Shown one piece after another: positions 13,801 through 21,108 of a stretch of DNA of 64,000 nucleotides. The translations under genes were made by a program, and so were the position numbers. The notes under the pieces are model-generated. The model was not told the DNA's origin, did not search any database, and was given only the letters and a program-made list of their open reading frames with translations. Positions within the stretch are counted from its first letter, which is position 1, and each line of letters opens with the position of its first letter. This DNA is from Cololabis saira (taxonomy: Eukaryota > Chordata > Actinopteri > Beloniformes > Belonidae): NCBI RefSeq assembly GCF_033807715.1, contig NC_084599.1, positions 7,701,125 to 7,765,124 of the forward strand, read 5' to 3'.

Positions 13801-16800
13801 ATGGAAGGGAGCGTTTGATTTATTGTTCACGTAACATTACTTTTATTTTTTCACAACCAAACCACGCACCCTATTTATGTCATTTGCACCGGGCAAGGAC
13901 AAAAAATAAATGATTCCACCAAAATTCCAGAGATTTTTGCGGTTGGCTGACACATTACCAGCATATTTCAAATATGTCAAACCATTCAAAAGTTATAGTC
14001 AGAAAATATGGACAACCAATCAGAAGAAGGGGCGGGGCTAATTAAGGCCAACGAAGCTCAAGGACTCTTTACAGAGTCCCATGACACCACCCACGACTCT
14101 CTATGTTAAACCATTCCAAAGTTATAGCAGAAAATCGGGACAACCAATCAGAAGAAGGGGCGGGGCTAATTAAGGCCAACGAAGCTTAAGGACTCATTAC
14201 AGAGTCCCATGACACCACCCACAACTCTCTATGTCAAACCATTCAAAAGTTATGGTAGAGAAAAGTTTTCTAGGGGGCGCTGTTGAGCCGTTAGGCCACG
14301 CCCATTAATGCAAACCATGAAATATCACATTTATCGCCAGGCCTGGCTTGCATGCCAAATTTGGTGCCTTTTGGGGAACTATCAAATATGGACCAATCAG
14401 ATGAAGGGGGGTGCGCTTGTTGGCGTCTAGCGTCGCCACGGTAACACTTTTGAAAGAGAAAAGTAATGCGTGTAGTCGCAGGATGGAGACGCACATTTTG
14501 ATGTATAACACATCTGGGTTCACGATACGGTTCGGGCTGAATTAACTCTCGAAGGAATGGCATATATTGCTCCAAAATTACTCGATTAATTCAGAATGTT
14601 CAAAATGGCCGACTTCCTGTTCGGTTTAGGCCATGGCGCCAAGAGACTTTTCTTTAAGTTGTGACATGATACAGGTGTGTACCGATTTTCCTTCATGTAC
14701 GTCACACCGTATTATGGGGCTTGAGGCACAAAGTTTTTTCTGTCGAACCAATCAGATGAAGGGTGGGCGCGCTTTTTGGCGTCTAGCGTCGCCACGGTAA
14801 CGCTTTTGAAAGAGAAAAGTAATGCGTGTTGTCGCAGGATGGAGACGCACATTTTGATGTATAACACACCTGGGTGCACGTTACGGTTCGGGCTGAATTA
14901 ACTTTCGAAGGAATGGCATAAATTTCGCCAAAATGACACGATTAATTCAAAATGGCCGACTTCCTGTTTGGTTTCGGGCATGACGGCAAGAGACTTTTCT
15001 TTAAGTTGTCCCATGATACAGGTGTGTACCGATTTTCGTGCATGTACGTCAAACCGTATTGTGGGGCTTGAGGCACAAAGTTTTCAAGGGGGCGCTGTTG
15101 AGCCATTTTGCCACACCCAATAATGCAAACCATTAAATATCAAATTTTTCGCCAGGCCTGACTTGGGTGCAAAATTTGGTGACTTTTTGGGCATGTTAAG
15201 GGGGGCAAAAAGGCCATCACTTTGTCAGGAAAATAATAATAATAATAATTAAAGCTGCAAGCAGCGATGAACGGGCCCTCGCACTCACGGCCACCGCCCC
15301 CCATAAACATATCAGAAACGACACCAACCACGACTTCCTATGTCAAACCATTCAAAAGTTATAGCAGAAAAAAGGGACAACCAATCAGAAGAAGGGGCGG
15401 GGCTAATTAAGGCCAACAAAGCTTAAGGACTCATTACAGAGTCCCATGACACCACCCACGACTTCCTATGTCAAACCATTCAAAAGTTATAGCAGAAAAA
15501 GGGATACCGCATTCTGGGGCTTGAGGCACAAAGTTTTCCGGGGGGCGCTGTTGAGCCATTTTGCCACGCCCATTAATGCAAACCATTAAATATCAAATTT
15601 TTCGCCAGGCCTGACTTGGGTGCAAAATTTGGTGACTTTTTGGGCATGTTAAGGGGGGCAAAAAGGCCATCACTTTGTCAGAAGAAAAATAATAATAATA
15701 TTAATAATAAAAATTCCTGCAAATACAATAGGGCCTTCGCACTGCAAGTGCTCGGGCCCTAATAATAAACTTTATTTATATAGCACCTTTCTTAACCCTT
15801 GTGCTGTCTTCGGGTCAAGGAAGGAAGGAAGGAAGGAAGGAAGGAAGGAAGGAAGGAAGGAAGGAAGGAAGGAAGGAAGGAAGGAAGGAAGGAAGGAAGG
15901 AAGGAAGGAAGGAAGGAAGGAAGGAAGGAAGGAAGGAAGGAAGGAAGGAAGGAAGGAAGGAAGGAAGGAAGGAAGGAAGGAAGGAAAAAAAGAAGAAAGG
16001 AAGGAAAAAAAGAAGAAAGGAAGGAAAAAAAGAAGAAAGGAAGAAAGGAAGGGAAAAAAGAAGAAAGGAAGAAAGGAAGGGAAAAAAGAAGAAAGGAAGA
16101 AAGGAAGGGAAAAAAGAAGAAAAGAAGAAAGGAAGGGAAAGGAAGGGTGTCGGGCCCTGGGAACGATCAGAGGCTGATCTGAGGGAGGCCCTGGCAGGTT
16201 CTTTAAAATAACTAGGGCTTGGTTATTTAGGGCCAACAGGAAGCCAGTACAGGGATGACAGAATTGGAGTTATACAGTATGTTAAAATGTTCTTGAGGCA
16301 GTGATCAGACGAGCAGCGGGGTTTTGTACCAACTGAACGGGGTGGAGTGATGATTGAGAAACACCGGTTTAAAGGGCGTTACAATAATCCAGGTGAGACA
16401 GAATAAAAGCAGGGACAACTTTATAGAGATTATGAGGAGATAAAAAAGTTTTGATTTTGGAAATCAACTTCAGCTGGTAAAAATTTGTTCATTAAAACAA
16501 AGGCTGGAGTCAAATAAAACACCTAAATTCCTAGCAGTTGGTTTGATGTAGTGTGATAGGATTCCGAGACTGGCAGCTATCTGGCTGGAGGATTTGGGAG
16601 TGGCAAATAAAACAATTTCTGTTTTATCATTGTTTAATTTGAGAAAATTTTGAGATGTCCAGGAATTGATGTGGGAAAGACAGGCGGTGAGTTTGGTGAG
16701 ACTCCTCTGATCGGTGGCTCTTAATGGAACATATACCAAGTGTTAACAAGTGCTGGCTGACAGCTCGTCTTTGATCTCAGGAACGGTGCCGATCAGCAGA

Positions 16801-17839
16801 TCAACGTGATCAATGAGCCCTGATGAACTCCGGGCTAGAGATGTAAAATGATAGTCTGATGATGCGTGGTTATGTTGCAGGAGGACGGGTTCTCTGCTGA
16901 TTCACTTGTTCTTCATTTAGGGAGCGTTTTGAAAGTGAAAGAAGGCAGCTCTAACAACGGGAGTAAATTAAAAGACAAATACTGGTTATAAAACCGACCA
17001 AAGCAATGCCAGAGTTACACATTAACAACAGTTGATTTAAGTTTTTTTTTCTCCTTTTTTTGCCAATTTAGAACTAAAAAGTTCAAATTCATAGATTCAG
17101 CCTGTAAACTTGTAGTCTAGATAACTGATTGTTCTTATGTGACTTCATAGAGAAGTATAACTCAGGATCATCTGCAGAGCAATGGAAACATATGCTTTGC
17201 TGCTTTATAATATAACTTAATGGTAGAACATTTAAATAAAAAGTAGTGGTCCAAACACAGAACCTGTGGAACACCAAGTCCTCCTATCCCACCGAGGAAG
17301 GGTCTTTGTTTACAGGAAGAAACTCAAATCTGTCAGAATCACCTAAATTGCGACTAAAACTTTTCAAAGAGATTATTTCCGCTCAAATAATCGTAATTTA
17401 TTTATATCAGTTTGAGAATGTATCTAAAAGTACGGAAGAGTATTAGGGCCAGGCAGGCTGTACTTCGAAAAAAAGTCAAAATGTCGAGAAAAAAGTCGAA
17501 ATGTCGAGAATAATGTTGAAATACAATTTCAAGAATAAAGTCAAACTTTCGCCTTTTTTCTCAACATTTCGACTTTTTTCTCGAAATTGTACTTCAACAT
17601 TATTGTCGACATTTCGACTCTTTTCTCCTCGACATTTCGACTCTTTTCTCGAAGTGCACAATAAAAAAAAATCTTCCCCTCTCAAATATTTTTTCTCCTG
17701 CATGGCCCTAATACTCTTCCGTACTAAAAGACATCATGGCCCAATGTGCAATATCTTTTTTTTTCTTTTGTGTGCTTTACAGAAAGACAGTACTCTGGAA
17801 GCAGCGGGGAAGATCCTAAAGAACTGGAATAAAATTTAA
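1779..17839 (+). CDS. kyat3: kyat3 (kynurenine aminotransferase 3), C-terminal half, 7 exons, 5' partial
   Basis: The joined exons 1779-1899, 1991-2067, 2149-2238, 3481-3667, 3838-3914, 4005-4091 and 17783-17839 give 231 residues and a TAA stop, about half of a roughly 420-450 residue family member. The enzyme is a PLP-dependent fold-type I aminotransferase. It transaminates kynurenine to kynurenic acid with 2-oxo acids and has cysteine-S-conjugate beta-lyase activity. Seen in the sequence: SDEVYEW (Asp24 contacts the PLP ring nitrogen, Tyr27 its O3'), GSAGKTFS (Lys58, Schiff-base lysine, codon 2041-2043) and YIRLCFIK (Arg208, carboxylate-binding arginine, codon 4074-4076). KYAT3 rather than KYAT1 is favoured by IADLC, TFSVTGWKLGWS, TPLQEA.AQ and the KDSTLEAA C-terminus. 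All splice phases agree. The exon encoding the NTP.NP.GK region and everything 5' of it lie outside the window. No frameshift or internal stop is seen, so the gene looks functional. Confidence 0.93.
1991..2067 (+). CDS. kyat3: kyat3 exon b (active-site lysine exon)
   Basis: This 77-base exon follows the acceptor TTTTCCGCAG and precedes a donor GTAAAA. It encodes ATLPGMWDR, TITIGSAGKTFS and VTGWK. The lysine of SAGK (codon 2041-2043) is the Schiff-base residue of the family. The split first codon (G from 1899 plus CC) gives the Ala of KIATLPGMW, which fixes the junction. Confidence 0.94.
2149..2238 (+). CDS. kyat3: kyat3 exon c
   Basis: A 90-base, phase-0 exon follows the acceptor TTTTCTAG and ends before GTGAGT. 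It encodes LGWSVGPEHLVKHLQ then TVMQNTLYTCPTPLQ, the segment after the lysine loop that is strongly conserved in KYAT3. A mobile element begins 13 bases into the following intron. Confidence 0.93.
2252..3400. mobile_element. DNA transposon with 10-bp imperfect TSD in a kyat3 intron
   Basis: The left end TAGATTCACACTGAAAGCG and the reverse complement of the right end (TGGATTCACACTGAAAGCG) form terminal inverted repeats. The flanks AGTTACCCAC (2242-2251) and AGTTAACCAC (3401-3410) match at 9 of 10 positions and look like a TSD. A 9-10 base TSD suggests a Mutator-like element, but hAT cannot be excluded. A degenerate duplication (2590-2730 versus 2800-2920) and an inverted hAT-type terminus ending near 3100 (GTTGGGAACCACTGC) lie inside. 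There is no intact transposase. Confidence 0.6.
3481..3667 (+). CDS. kyat3: kyat3 exon d (largest exon)
   Basis: The 187-base exon follows TTTGCCTGCAG and ends with one base of a split Asn codon before GTGAGT. It encodes EAVAQGF, QPECYFSSLAEELE, KRDRLAAILQEAG and IIPQGGYFMLVDVTPL, the start of the small C-terminal domain. PQGGYF is the family's substrate-site glycine loop. Confidence 0.94.
3838..3914 (+). CDS. kyat3: kyat3 exon e
   Basis: This 77-base exon follows CACTGCAG and precedes GTACGG. The split codon gives Asn, and the exon then encodes QDLSHMDDDGEAYDYKF and IKWMIKEK. The acidic turn before YDYKF(I/V)KWM is typical of kynurenine aminotransferases. Confidence 0.93.
4005..4091 (+). 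CDS. kyat3: kyat3 exon f (carboxylate arginine exon)
   Basis: This 87-base phase-0 exon follows TTCTTGAAG and precedes GTAACT. It encodes KLAAIPVTAFVGDES, KKQFEKY and IRLCFIK. Arg at codon 4074-4076 matches the arginine that holds the substrate alpha-carboxylate. Placing the acceptor at AAG|AAACTG rather than upstream gives the family's EK-KLAAIP junction. Confidence 0.92.
5152..5271. repeat. GT/GCAT-rich degenerate microsatellite
   Basis: Imperfect TGTGTG, TGCATGTGT and TGTATACATG blocks run for about 120 bases. The Cys/Val- and His/Thr-rich reading frames on the two strands are by-products of the repeat. Confidence 0.7.
5743..6390. mobile_element. Non-autonomous hAT-like transposon with 8-bp TSD
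   Basis: The right end reads ATCGGTGCATCTCTA and the left end AAGAGATACACCGATC, giving an inverted repeat close to TAGAGATGCACCGATC. Both sides carry GCCCTTGG (5735-5742 and 6391-6398), a perfect 8-base duplication as made by hAT transposases. The element is 648 bases with no transposase frame. GCCGATC-type words recur near both ends. Confidence 0.75.
7655..7752 (+). mobile_element. SINE 3' fragment
   Basis: The segment CTCCTGCCTCTCATCC, GAGCTAGGCTCCGG, GATGGATG follows the same order as the 3' half of the complete SINE at 26096-26472. The tRNA-like head is missing. Confidence 0.5.
8620..10630 (+). mobile_element. Helentron/HINE-like non-autonomous element, copy 1
   Basis: The 2011-base unit starts TTAAAGCTGCAAGCAGCG (a GCTGC-AA-GCAGC hairpin) and ends GCACTGCAAGTGC...GGGCCCTAA (a second hairpin). 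A subterminal pair, GGGCCCTCGCAC near the left end and the complement of GTGCTCGGGCCC at the right end, is an imperfect inverted repeat. Inside are four tandem copies of a 128-bp module (GACACCACCCACGAC, from about 8691) and three GGGGGCGCTGTTGAGCC modules (about 9135, 9596, 10412). There is no protein frame. Terminal hairpins, T|T flanks and internal minisatellites resemble Helentron-associated elements. A 3-bp TAA duplication (Harbinger-like) is the alternative. Confidence 0.6.
10631..12639 (+). mobile_element. Helentron/HINE-like element, copy 2 (head-to-tail)
   Basis: The 2009-base copy joins copy 1 with no spacer (GGGCCCTAA|TTAAAGC). It has the same four 128-bp modules and three GGGGGCGCTGTTGAGCC modules (about 11149, 11610, 12425) at the same spacings of about 461 and 815. 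This identical architecture suggests duplication of a whole unit rather than two separate insertions. Confidence 0.6.
12640..15248 (+). mobile_element. Helentron/HINE-like element, copy 3, interrupted and 3'-truncated
   Basis: The copy starts directly after copy 2. The 128-bp module is present at least seven times (from about 12709) and is split by about 445 bases of foreign DNA (about 13515-13965) containing a tRNA-like SINE head. The right end stops in (AAT)n before the terminal hairpin, and copy 4 begins there. Confidence 0.6.
13515..13965 (-). mobile_element. tRNA-derived SINE insertion in HINE-like copy 3
   Basis: On the minus strand, TGGCTTAGAGG (13602-13612) fits a Pol III A box and GGTTCGATCC (13560-13569) is a perfect B box, spaced as in tRNA genes. 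The acceptor and anticodon stems do not pair properly, so this is a SINE head rather than a tRNA gene. The remaining AT-rich sequence to 13965 is its likely body. Host repeat resumes at ATGTCAAACCATTC. Confidence 0.5.
15249..15762 (+). mobile_element. Helentron/HINE-like element, copy 4, internally deleted
   Basis: Both ends are intact (TTAAAGCTGCAAGCAGCG and GCACTGCAAGTGC...GGGCCCTAA) but the unit is only 514 bases. The join lies near 15505, where the 128-bp module runs straight into GATACCGCATTCTGGGGC from the 3' half. Confidence 0.6.
15763..16740 (-). mobile_element. L2-like LINE remnant (antisense), split by a polypurine tract
   Basis: The minus strand from 16739 encodes LTACLSHINSWTSQNFLKLN, NDKTEIVLF and YIKPTARNLGVLFDSS, the region after the catalytic motifs in L2/Rex-type reverse transcriptases. 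Further frames to about 16200 include ITPILSSLYWLPV. At 15763-15795 the complement of GCTATATAAATAAAGTTTATT is a typical LINE 3' end. Stops and shifts break the frame, so it is inactive. Confidence 0.65.
15816..16147. repeat. (AAGG)n and (AAAGAAGAAAGG)n polypurine tract
   Basis: About 40 AAGG units are followed by GAAAAAAAGAAGAAAGGAAG-type higher-order units, giving 332 bases of uninterrupted purine on the + strand. It starts just after AACCCTTGTGCTGTCTTCGG, itself a common fish repeat end. Long Lys/Gly/Arg and Pro/Ser/Phe frames here are by-products. Confidence 0.9.
17431..17723. mobile_element. Palindromic MITE, copy 1, with 7-bp TSD
   Basis: The ends TACGGAAGAGTATTAGGGCC and the complementary GGCCCTAATACTCTTCCGTA are inverted repeats. 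The interior is a degenerate palindrome of GTCGAAATGTCGAGAAAAAA words. Flanks CTAAAAG (17424-17430 and 17724-17730) are a perfect 7-base duplication. No coding frame exists. Confidence 0.8.
17783..17839 (+). CDS. kyat3: kyat3 terminal exon with stop
   Basis: After a pyrimidine-rich tract and the acceptor TTTACAG, the frame reads KDSTLEAAGKILKNWNKI and stops at TAA (17837-17839). It continues IRLCFIK from the previous exon, matching the KYAT3 C-terminus (F-K-KDSTL-AA--I---W). An AATAAA overlaps the stop region at 17828-17833. The exon lies 13.7 kb from its neighbour and 59 bases after a MITE. Confidence 0.9.
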   Translation, partial: KDSTLEAAGKILKNWNKI

Positions 17840-18415
17840 AGGAATGCAACCACTGAGGAAGTCTCACGTCAGCTGAAGGATTAGATGGACCCATCCATCC
17901 ATCTACATTACAGGGTGGTAGGAGGCTGGGCCCGCTGTCATCAGGCAAGGCCACACTCTGAAAAGGTCACTAGTCCATCACTAAGCTAGAAATCAGGTAA
18001 ATGTTAAACAAAATGAAGAGAGATTTCTTTACTTTGGTCTGTATAAATGGAAAGGAGGATTCCTCAGTACCTGTGATTGATCTCAGCTGCTTGTATGTGG
18101 TGAGCAGGTGTGAGCACTTAGATGACATGTTTTTCTTAATCATCATCTAGGGTAGATTGAAAACCCTGGTTCTTTCCTGTGTCCTTCATTGGAAGAATTT
18201 AACTTTAGACACACGGCAAAAGTGTCTCATGTGCCTGATGTGCCTGTGCCCCTCCTGTCTCTAGAGGAGAAGGAAAAACTCATGTCTGGGAGGATTTGTG
18301 TCAGACAGTTTCTTGTGTTTCCTTGAAGTGTTTCATCTGTTTGTCTTTATACACTTTTGTAACAAGATAGTGGCCATGGCAGTGATTTAATAAAACCATA
18401 CAATGATTTTGTGAA
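17840..18415 (+). other. kyat3: Probable kyat3 3' UTR
   Basis: The sequence downstream of the stop has no ORF of interest. A canonical AATAAA is at 18389-18394, which would place cleavage near 18410. The UTR includes an antisense fragment of the SINE family seen at 26096 (about 17888-17985, starting with CCATCCATCCATC). The UTR end is inferred and no transcript evidence is available. Confidence 0.45.
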
Positions 18416-18439
18416 ATGTTGATTTTATCCATCTGTCTA

Positions 18440-18542
18440 TAGACACACACACACACACTGAATGATGGATAGATAGATATATTCATTTATCTATTTATTC
18501 AAAAAGAAAGCATGAAGGCCATACCAAGTTCCCCCTCCCAAG
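18440..18542. other. Short CA and GATA microsatellites
   Basis: A run of CACACACACACACAC (about 18443-18458) is followed by GATGGATAGATAGATA. No gene is visible in 18416-18900. Confidence 0.5.
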
Positions 18543-18914
18543 TTCCTGCTTAAGCTGGGTGGGCAGTCTGCTAATCATCATCAGTTCCAGACCTGTTTTA
18601 TGGAGCAGCACATGTGAACAAGGTCAAGTCCATCTCCAGGATACAGGATACGGGATCCTGACCCCATATGTGAAGCAATCGCGTCTCAGCCATGGGCCTC
18701 CCTGGACAGACCAGTGGCCACACTGGAGCTTCGTAGCCCGAACACAGATCTGGTGGGGTTTCTTGCCAGATGCCTCTTTCTGACGCAGCACTGCGAGCAT
18801 GAGGAGACGCTCACACAGCCGGGGTTCCACCCACCACCAGGCCGCCGGAGCCGCTCCCAGATCTGTGATCCCGTTGGTTTCATCCATTTGTGATCTTCAG
18901 CTTGTATTGGAGGG

Positions 18915-19010
18915 GGTCACAGCCGGGTGAGGAGCGGCTGGGATGGGAATCAGTGCCTCCAAATCTGGAGCCGTTGTCTCAGTCAGAAAAGGATGCAATG
19001 CCCTTTATGG
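18915..19010 (+). mobile_element. LINE reverse transcriptase fragment
   Basis: The frame reads [20 protein letters not shown], corresponding to the GM.IS.SKSEAMV..RK motif downstream of the YADD box in a common fish LINE. The same LINE family supplies the 3' fragments flanking the 11-bp array at 31.4-33.8 kb. The fragment runs into the TA/TG microsatellite. Confidence 0.55.
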
Positions 19011-19059
19011 GTTTGGGATTTATGTATGTGTAAATGCATGCACGTATGCATGCATTATG

Positions 19060-19093
19060 ATTGTGTCTATGTATGTATGTATGTATGATTGTG

Positions 19094-19145
<52 letters not shown>

Positions 19146-19232
19146 GTGTGTGTGTATGTATGTATATATATATATATATATACATACATATGTATATGTG
19201 TGTGTGTATGTATATATACGTATATGTGTGTG

Positions 19233-19277
<45 letters not shown>

Positions 19278-19329
19278 TATATATATATATACATGCCACC
19301 TGTGTATAATCCATCTTGCCTCACTGCGT

Positions 19330-19362
<33 letters not shown>

Positions 19363-19398
19363 GTATATATATACATATATATATGTACAGTATATGAA

Positions 19399-19458
<60 letters not shown>

Positions 19459-19492
19459 CACACACATATACATATATATATGTATGTATGTA

Positions 19493-19573
<81 letters not shown>

Positions 19574-19602
19574 TTGTATCTATGTATAAATGCATGCAGT
19601 AT

Positions 19603-19655
<53 letters not shown>

Positions 19656-19660
19656 TATGT
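19060..19660. repeat. (TA)n/(TG)n/(TATG)n compound microsatellite
   Basis: About 600 bases of alternating pyrimidine-purine sequence contain several TA runs of 20-60 bases and TG runs up to 48 bases. Short unique sequence at about 19292-19333 interrupts them. Ile/Tyr- and Cys/Val-rich frames here are not genes. Confidence 0.95.
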
Positions 19661-19949
19661 ATGTAGTGCACACCTAGTGTATCCGTGCTGTGCACGTCTT
19701 AATAATTGCTGACTTAGCTCATGCAATGTGCCAGCAGATGTTATTAATATATTCCTGCATGGCAACCCAAAATGCGCTTGTTGCAAATAGTAAAAGAGTG
19801 AATATATTATATTAATTAAGATATAAAATTAGTTATCAAACTCCCCATGATATTAGCAAAGTCCCAGTATCCCCATGACATATTTGTAACCCTTCCTTTC
19901 ATGTTCAACAAATGATGTCTTTCACTTGGCTATTATAATGGAGAGCTCA

Positions 19950-20205
19950 GGTGAACCTAAATGAACCAACATGTAGAACAGCAGGATGTCTCCTAAGTGG
20001 TATCCTGCTCCTTGTATTCAGAGCCCTCCATAACGCAGCTCCTCCATACACCACTGAGCTGAAAGAATACCTGCCCGCCCATAAAGTCCAATCCTCCTCA
20101 CTCTTTCTTCTTTCCACTGCTCCCAACTTTTCCACCATGGGGTCTTTTAGTCCCTTTCCTCCCTAACTTTGGGAGTTACTCCCATAAGACACCTGTGCAT
20201 GATCA
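19950..20205 (+). mobile_element. LINE C-terminal fragment, 5' part (interrupted)
   Basis: The frame reads ILLLVFRALHNAAPPYTTEL, typical of the C-terminal region of L2/Rex-type LINE ORF2. The continuation (FNSLLKTYLVRLAY and a 3' end with AAATAAAATGTATGATTATT) appears after 20891. A second LINE is therefore inserted between them. Confidence 0.6.
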
Positions 20206-20890
20206 TCTTATGTTAACGGTCATGAATTGCTCTCTTCAGACAGGTGTCTTTCCTGCTGCCTTCAAAAACAGCAGTTGTGAGGCCCTGTCTGAAGAAGAGT
20301 AATCTAGATCCCAATGTTCCTAATAACTACCGACCTGTATCCAACTAACCATTTGTAAGTAAAAATTTTGAAAATTTAGTTTTTATCCAACTCAGTGAAT
20401 TTTTAAACAGTAATAATGTTTTAGAGAAATATCTGTTTTTAGGACGAACCACAGCACCGAGAAGGCCCTGTTAAAGATTGTTAATGATATCAGGTGTAAC
20501 ATGGACACACAGAAACTCAGTTCTGGTGCTACTGGACCTAAGTGCTGCTTTCCATACAGTAGATCACCTCACTTTGTTAAATAGACTCAGAAACCTGGCG
20601 GGCCTCTCTGTCCTAAACTGGTTCAACTCCTCCTCAAAGACCAACAATTTTTTTGTAAATCTGGATGCATGCTCCTCAAGAACTTATAAAATAAAGTGTG
20701 GAGTACCCGAAGGTTCGATTTTAGGCCCAATACTGTTTAAGTTATATATGCTTCCGCTTGGGGACGGGATCAGGAGGCACGGCATTAATACGTTTTATGC
20801 TTTTTAACGTTTTATGTGAAGCACTTTGTGTTGCATTTTATACATGCATGAAAAGTGCTATACAAATAAAGTTTGATTTGATTTGATTTG
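20206..20890 (+). mobile_element. L2 LINE fragment, internally deleted, inserted in another LINE
   Basis: The 5' part encodes NCSLQTGVFPAAFK and NNYRPVSN. The frame at 20478-20807 has LVLLDLSAAFHTVDH, GVPEGSILGPILF (RT motif 4) and YMLPLGDGIRRHGI. The YADD box is missing because the sequence jumps to the 3' end GCACTTTGTGTTGCATTTTA...(TTTGA)n. It is inactive. The 3' end matches that at 35630-35698. Confidence 0.75.
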
Positions 20891-21108
20891 ATCTCTGCCT
20901 GGCTTCAACTCGCTTCTCAAAACCTACCTGGTCAGACTAGCTTACCCCACATGATCGTTTCCCCTCACTACCACCAGCACACTTACTTTACCCGTCTTTT
21001 TTTACCTGAAATGTCTTCTCTTATTGTAACCATTTGTTCTTATGTAATATAAGGTGACCTTGAGAGTTTTGAAAGATACCTTTAAATAAAATGTATGATT
21101 ATTAAGAA
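20891..21108 (+). mobile_element. LINE fragment, 3' part and tail
   Basis: TTCAACTCGCTTCTCAAAAC encodes FNSLLKT-, followed by YLVRLAY. The 3' end has GGTGACCTTGAGAG, TTGAAAGATACC and AAATAAAATGTATGATTATT. It continues the element broken at 20205. Confidence 0.55.

Larger units (their letters stand above)
4092..17782 (+). other. kyat3: Giant terminal intron of kyat3 (13.7 kb)
   Basis: The intron runs from GTAACT to TTTACAG. Most of its length is accounted for by mobile elements listed separately. The stretches 4092-5740, 6400-7650 and 7760-8610 contain no gene I can support. 4092-4900 is AT-rich unique-looking sequence with several CAATTCAAT-like words. Confidence 0.8.

Noticed and set aside
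8284..15331. Many 60-116-codon ORFs with shared peptides (VATVTLLKEKSNA, MCVSILRLHALLFSF)
   Set aside because: They recur because the underlying non-coding element is repeated. Frames differ between copies and have stops.
15772..16236. 154-codon FLPSFLPS ORF (-) and KEGRKEGR ORFs (+)
   Set aside because: They translate the AAGG polypurine microsatellite.
18943..19677. 244-codon ORF
   Set aside because: The first 27 residues are a LINE fragment and the rest is the TA/TG microsatellite.
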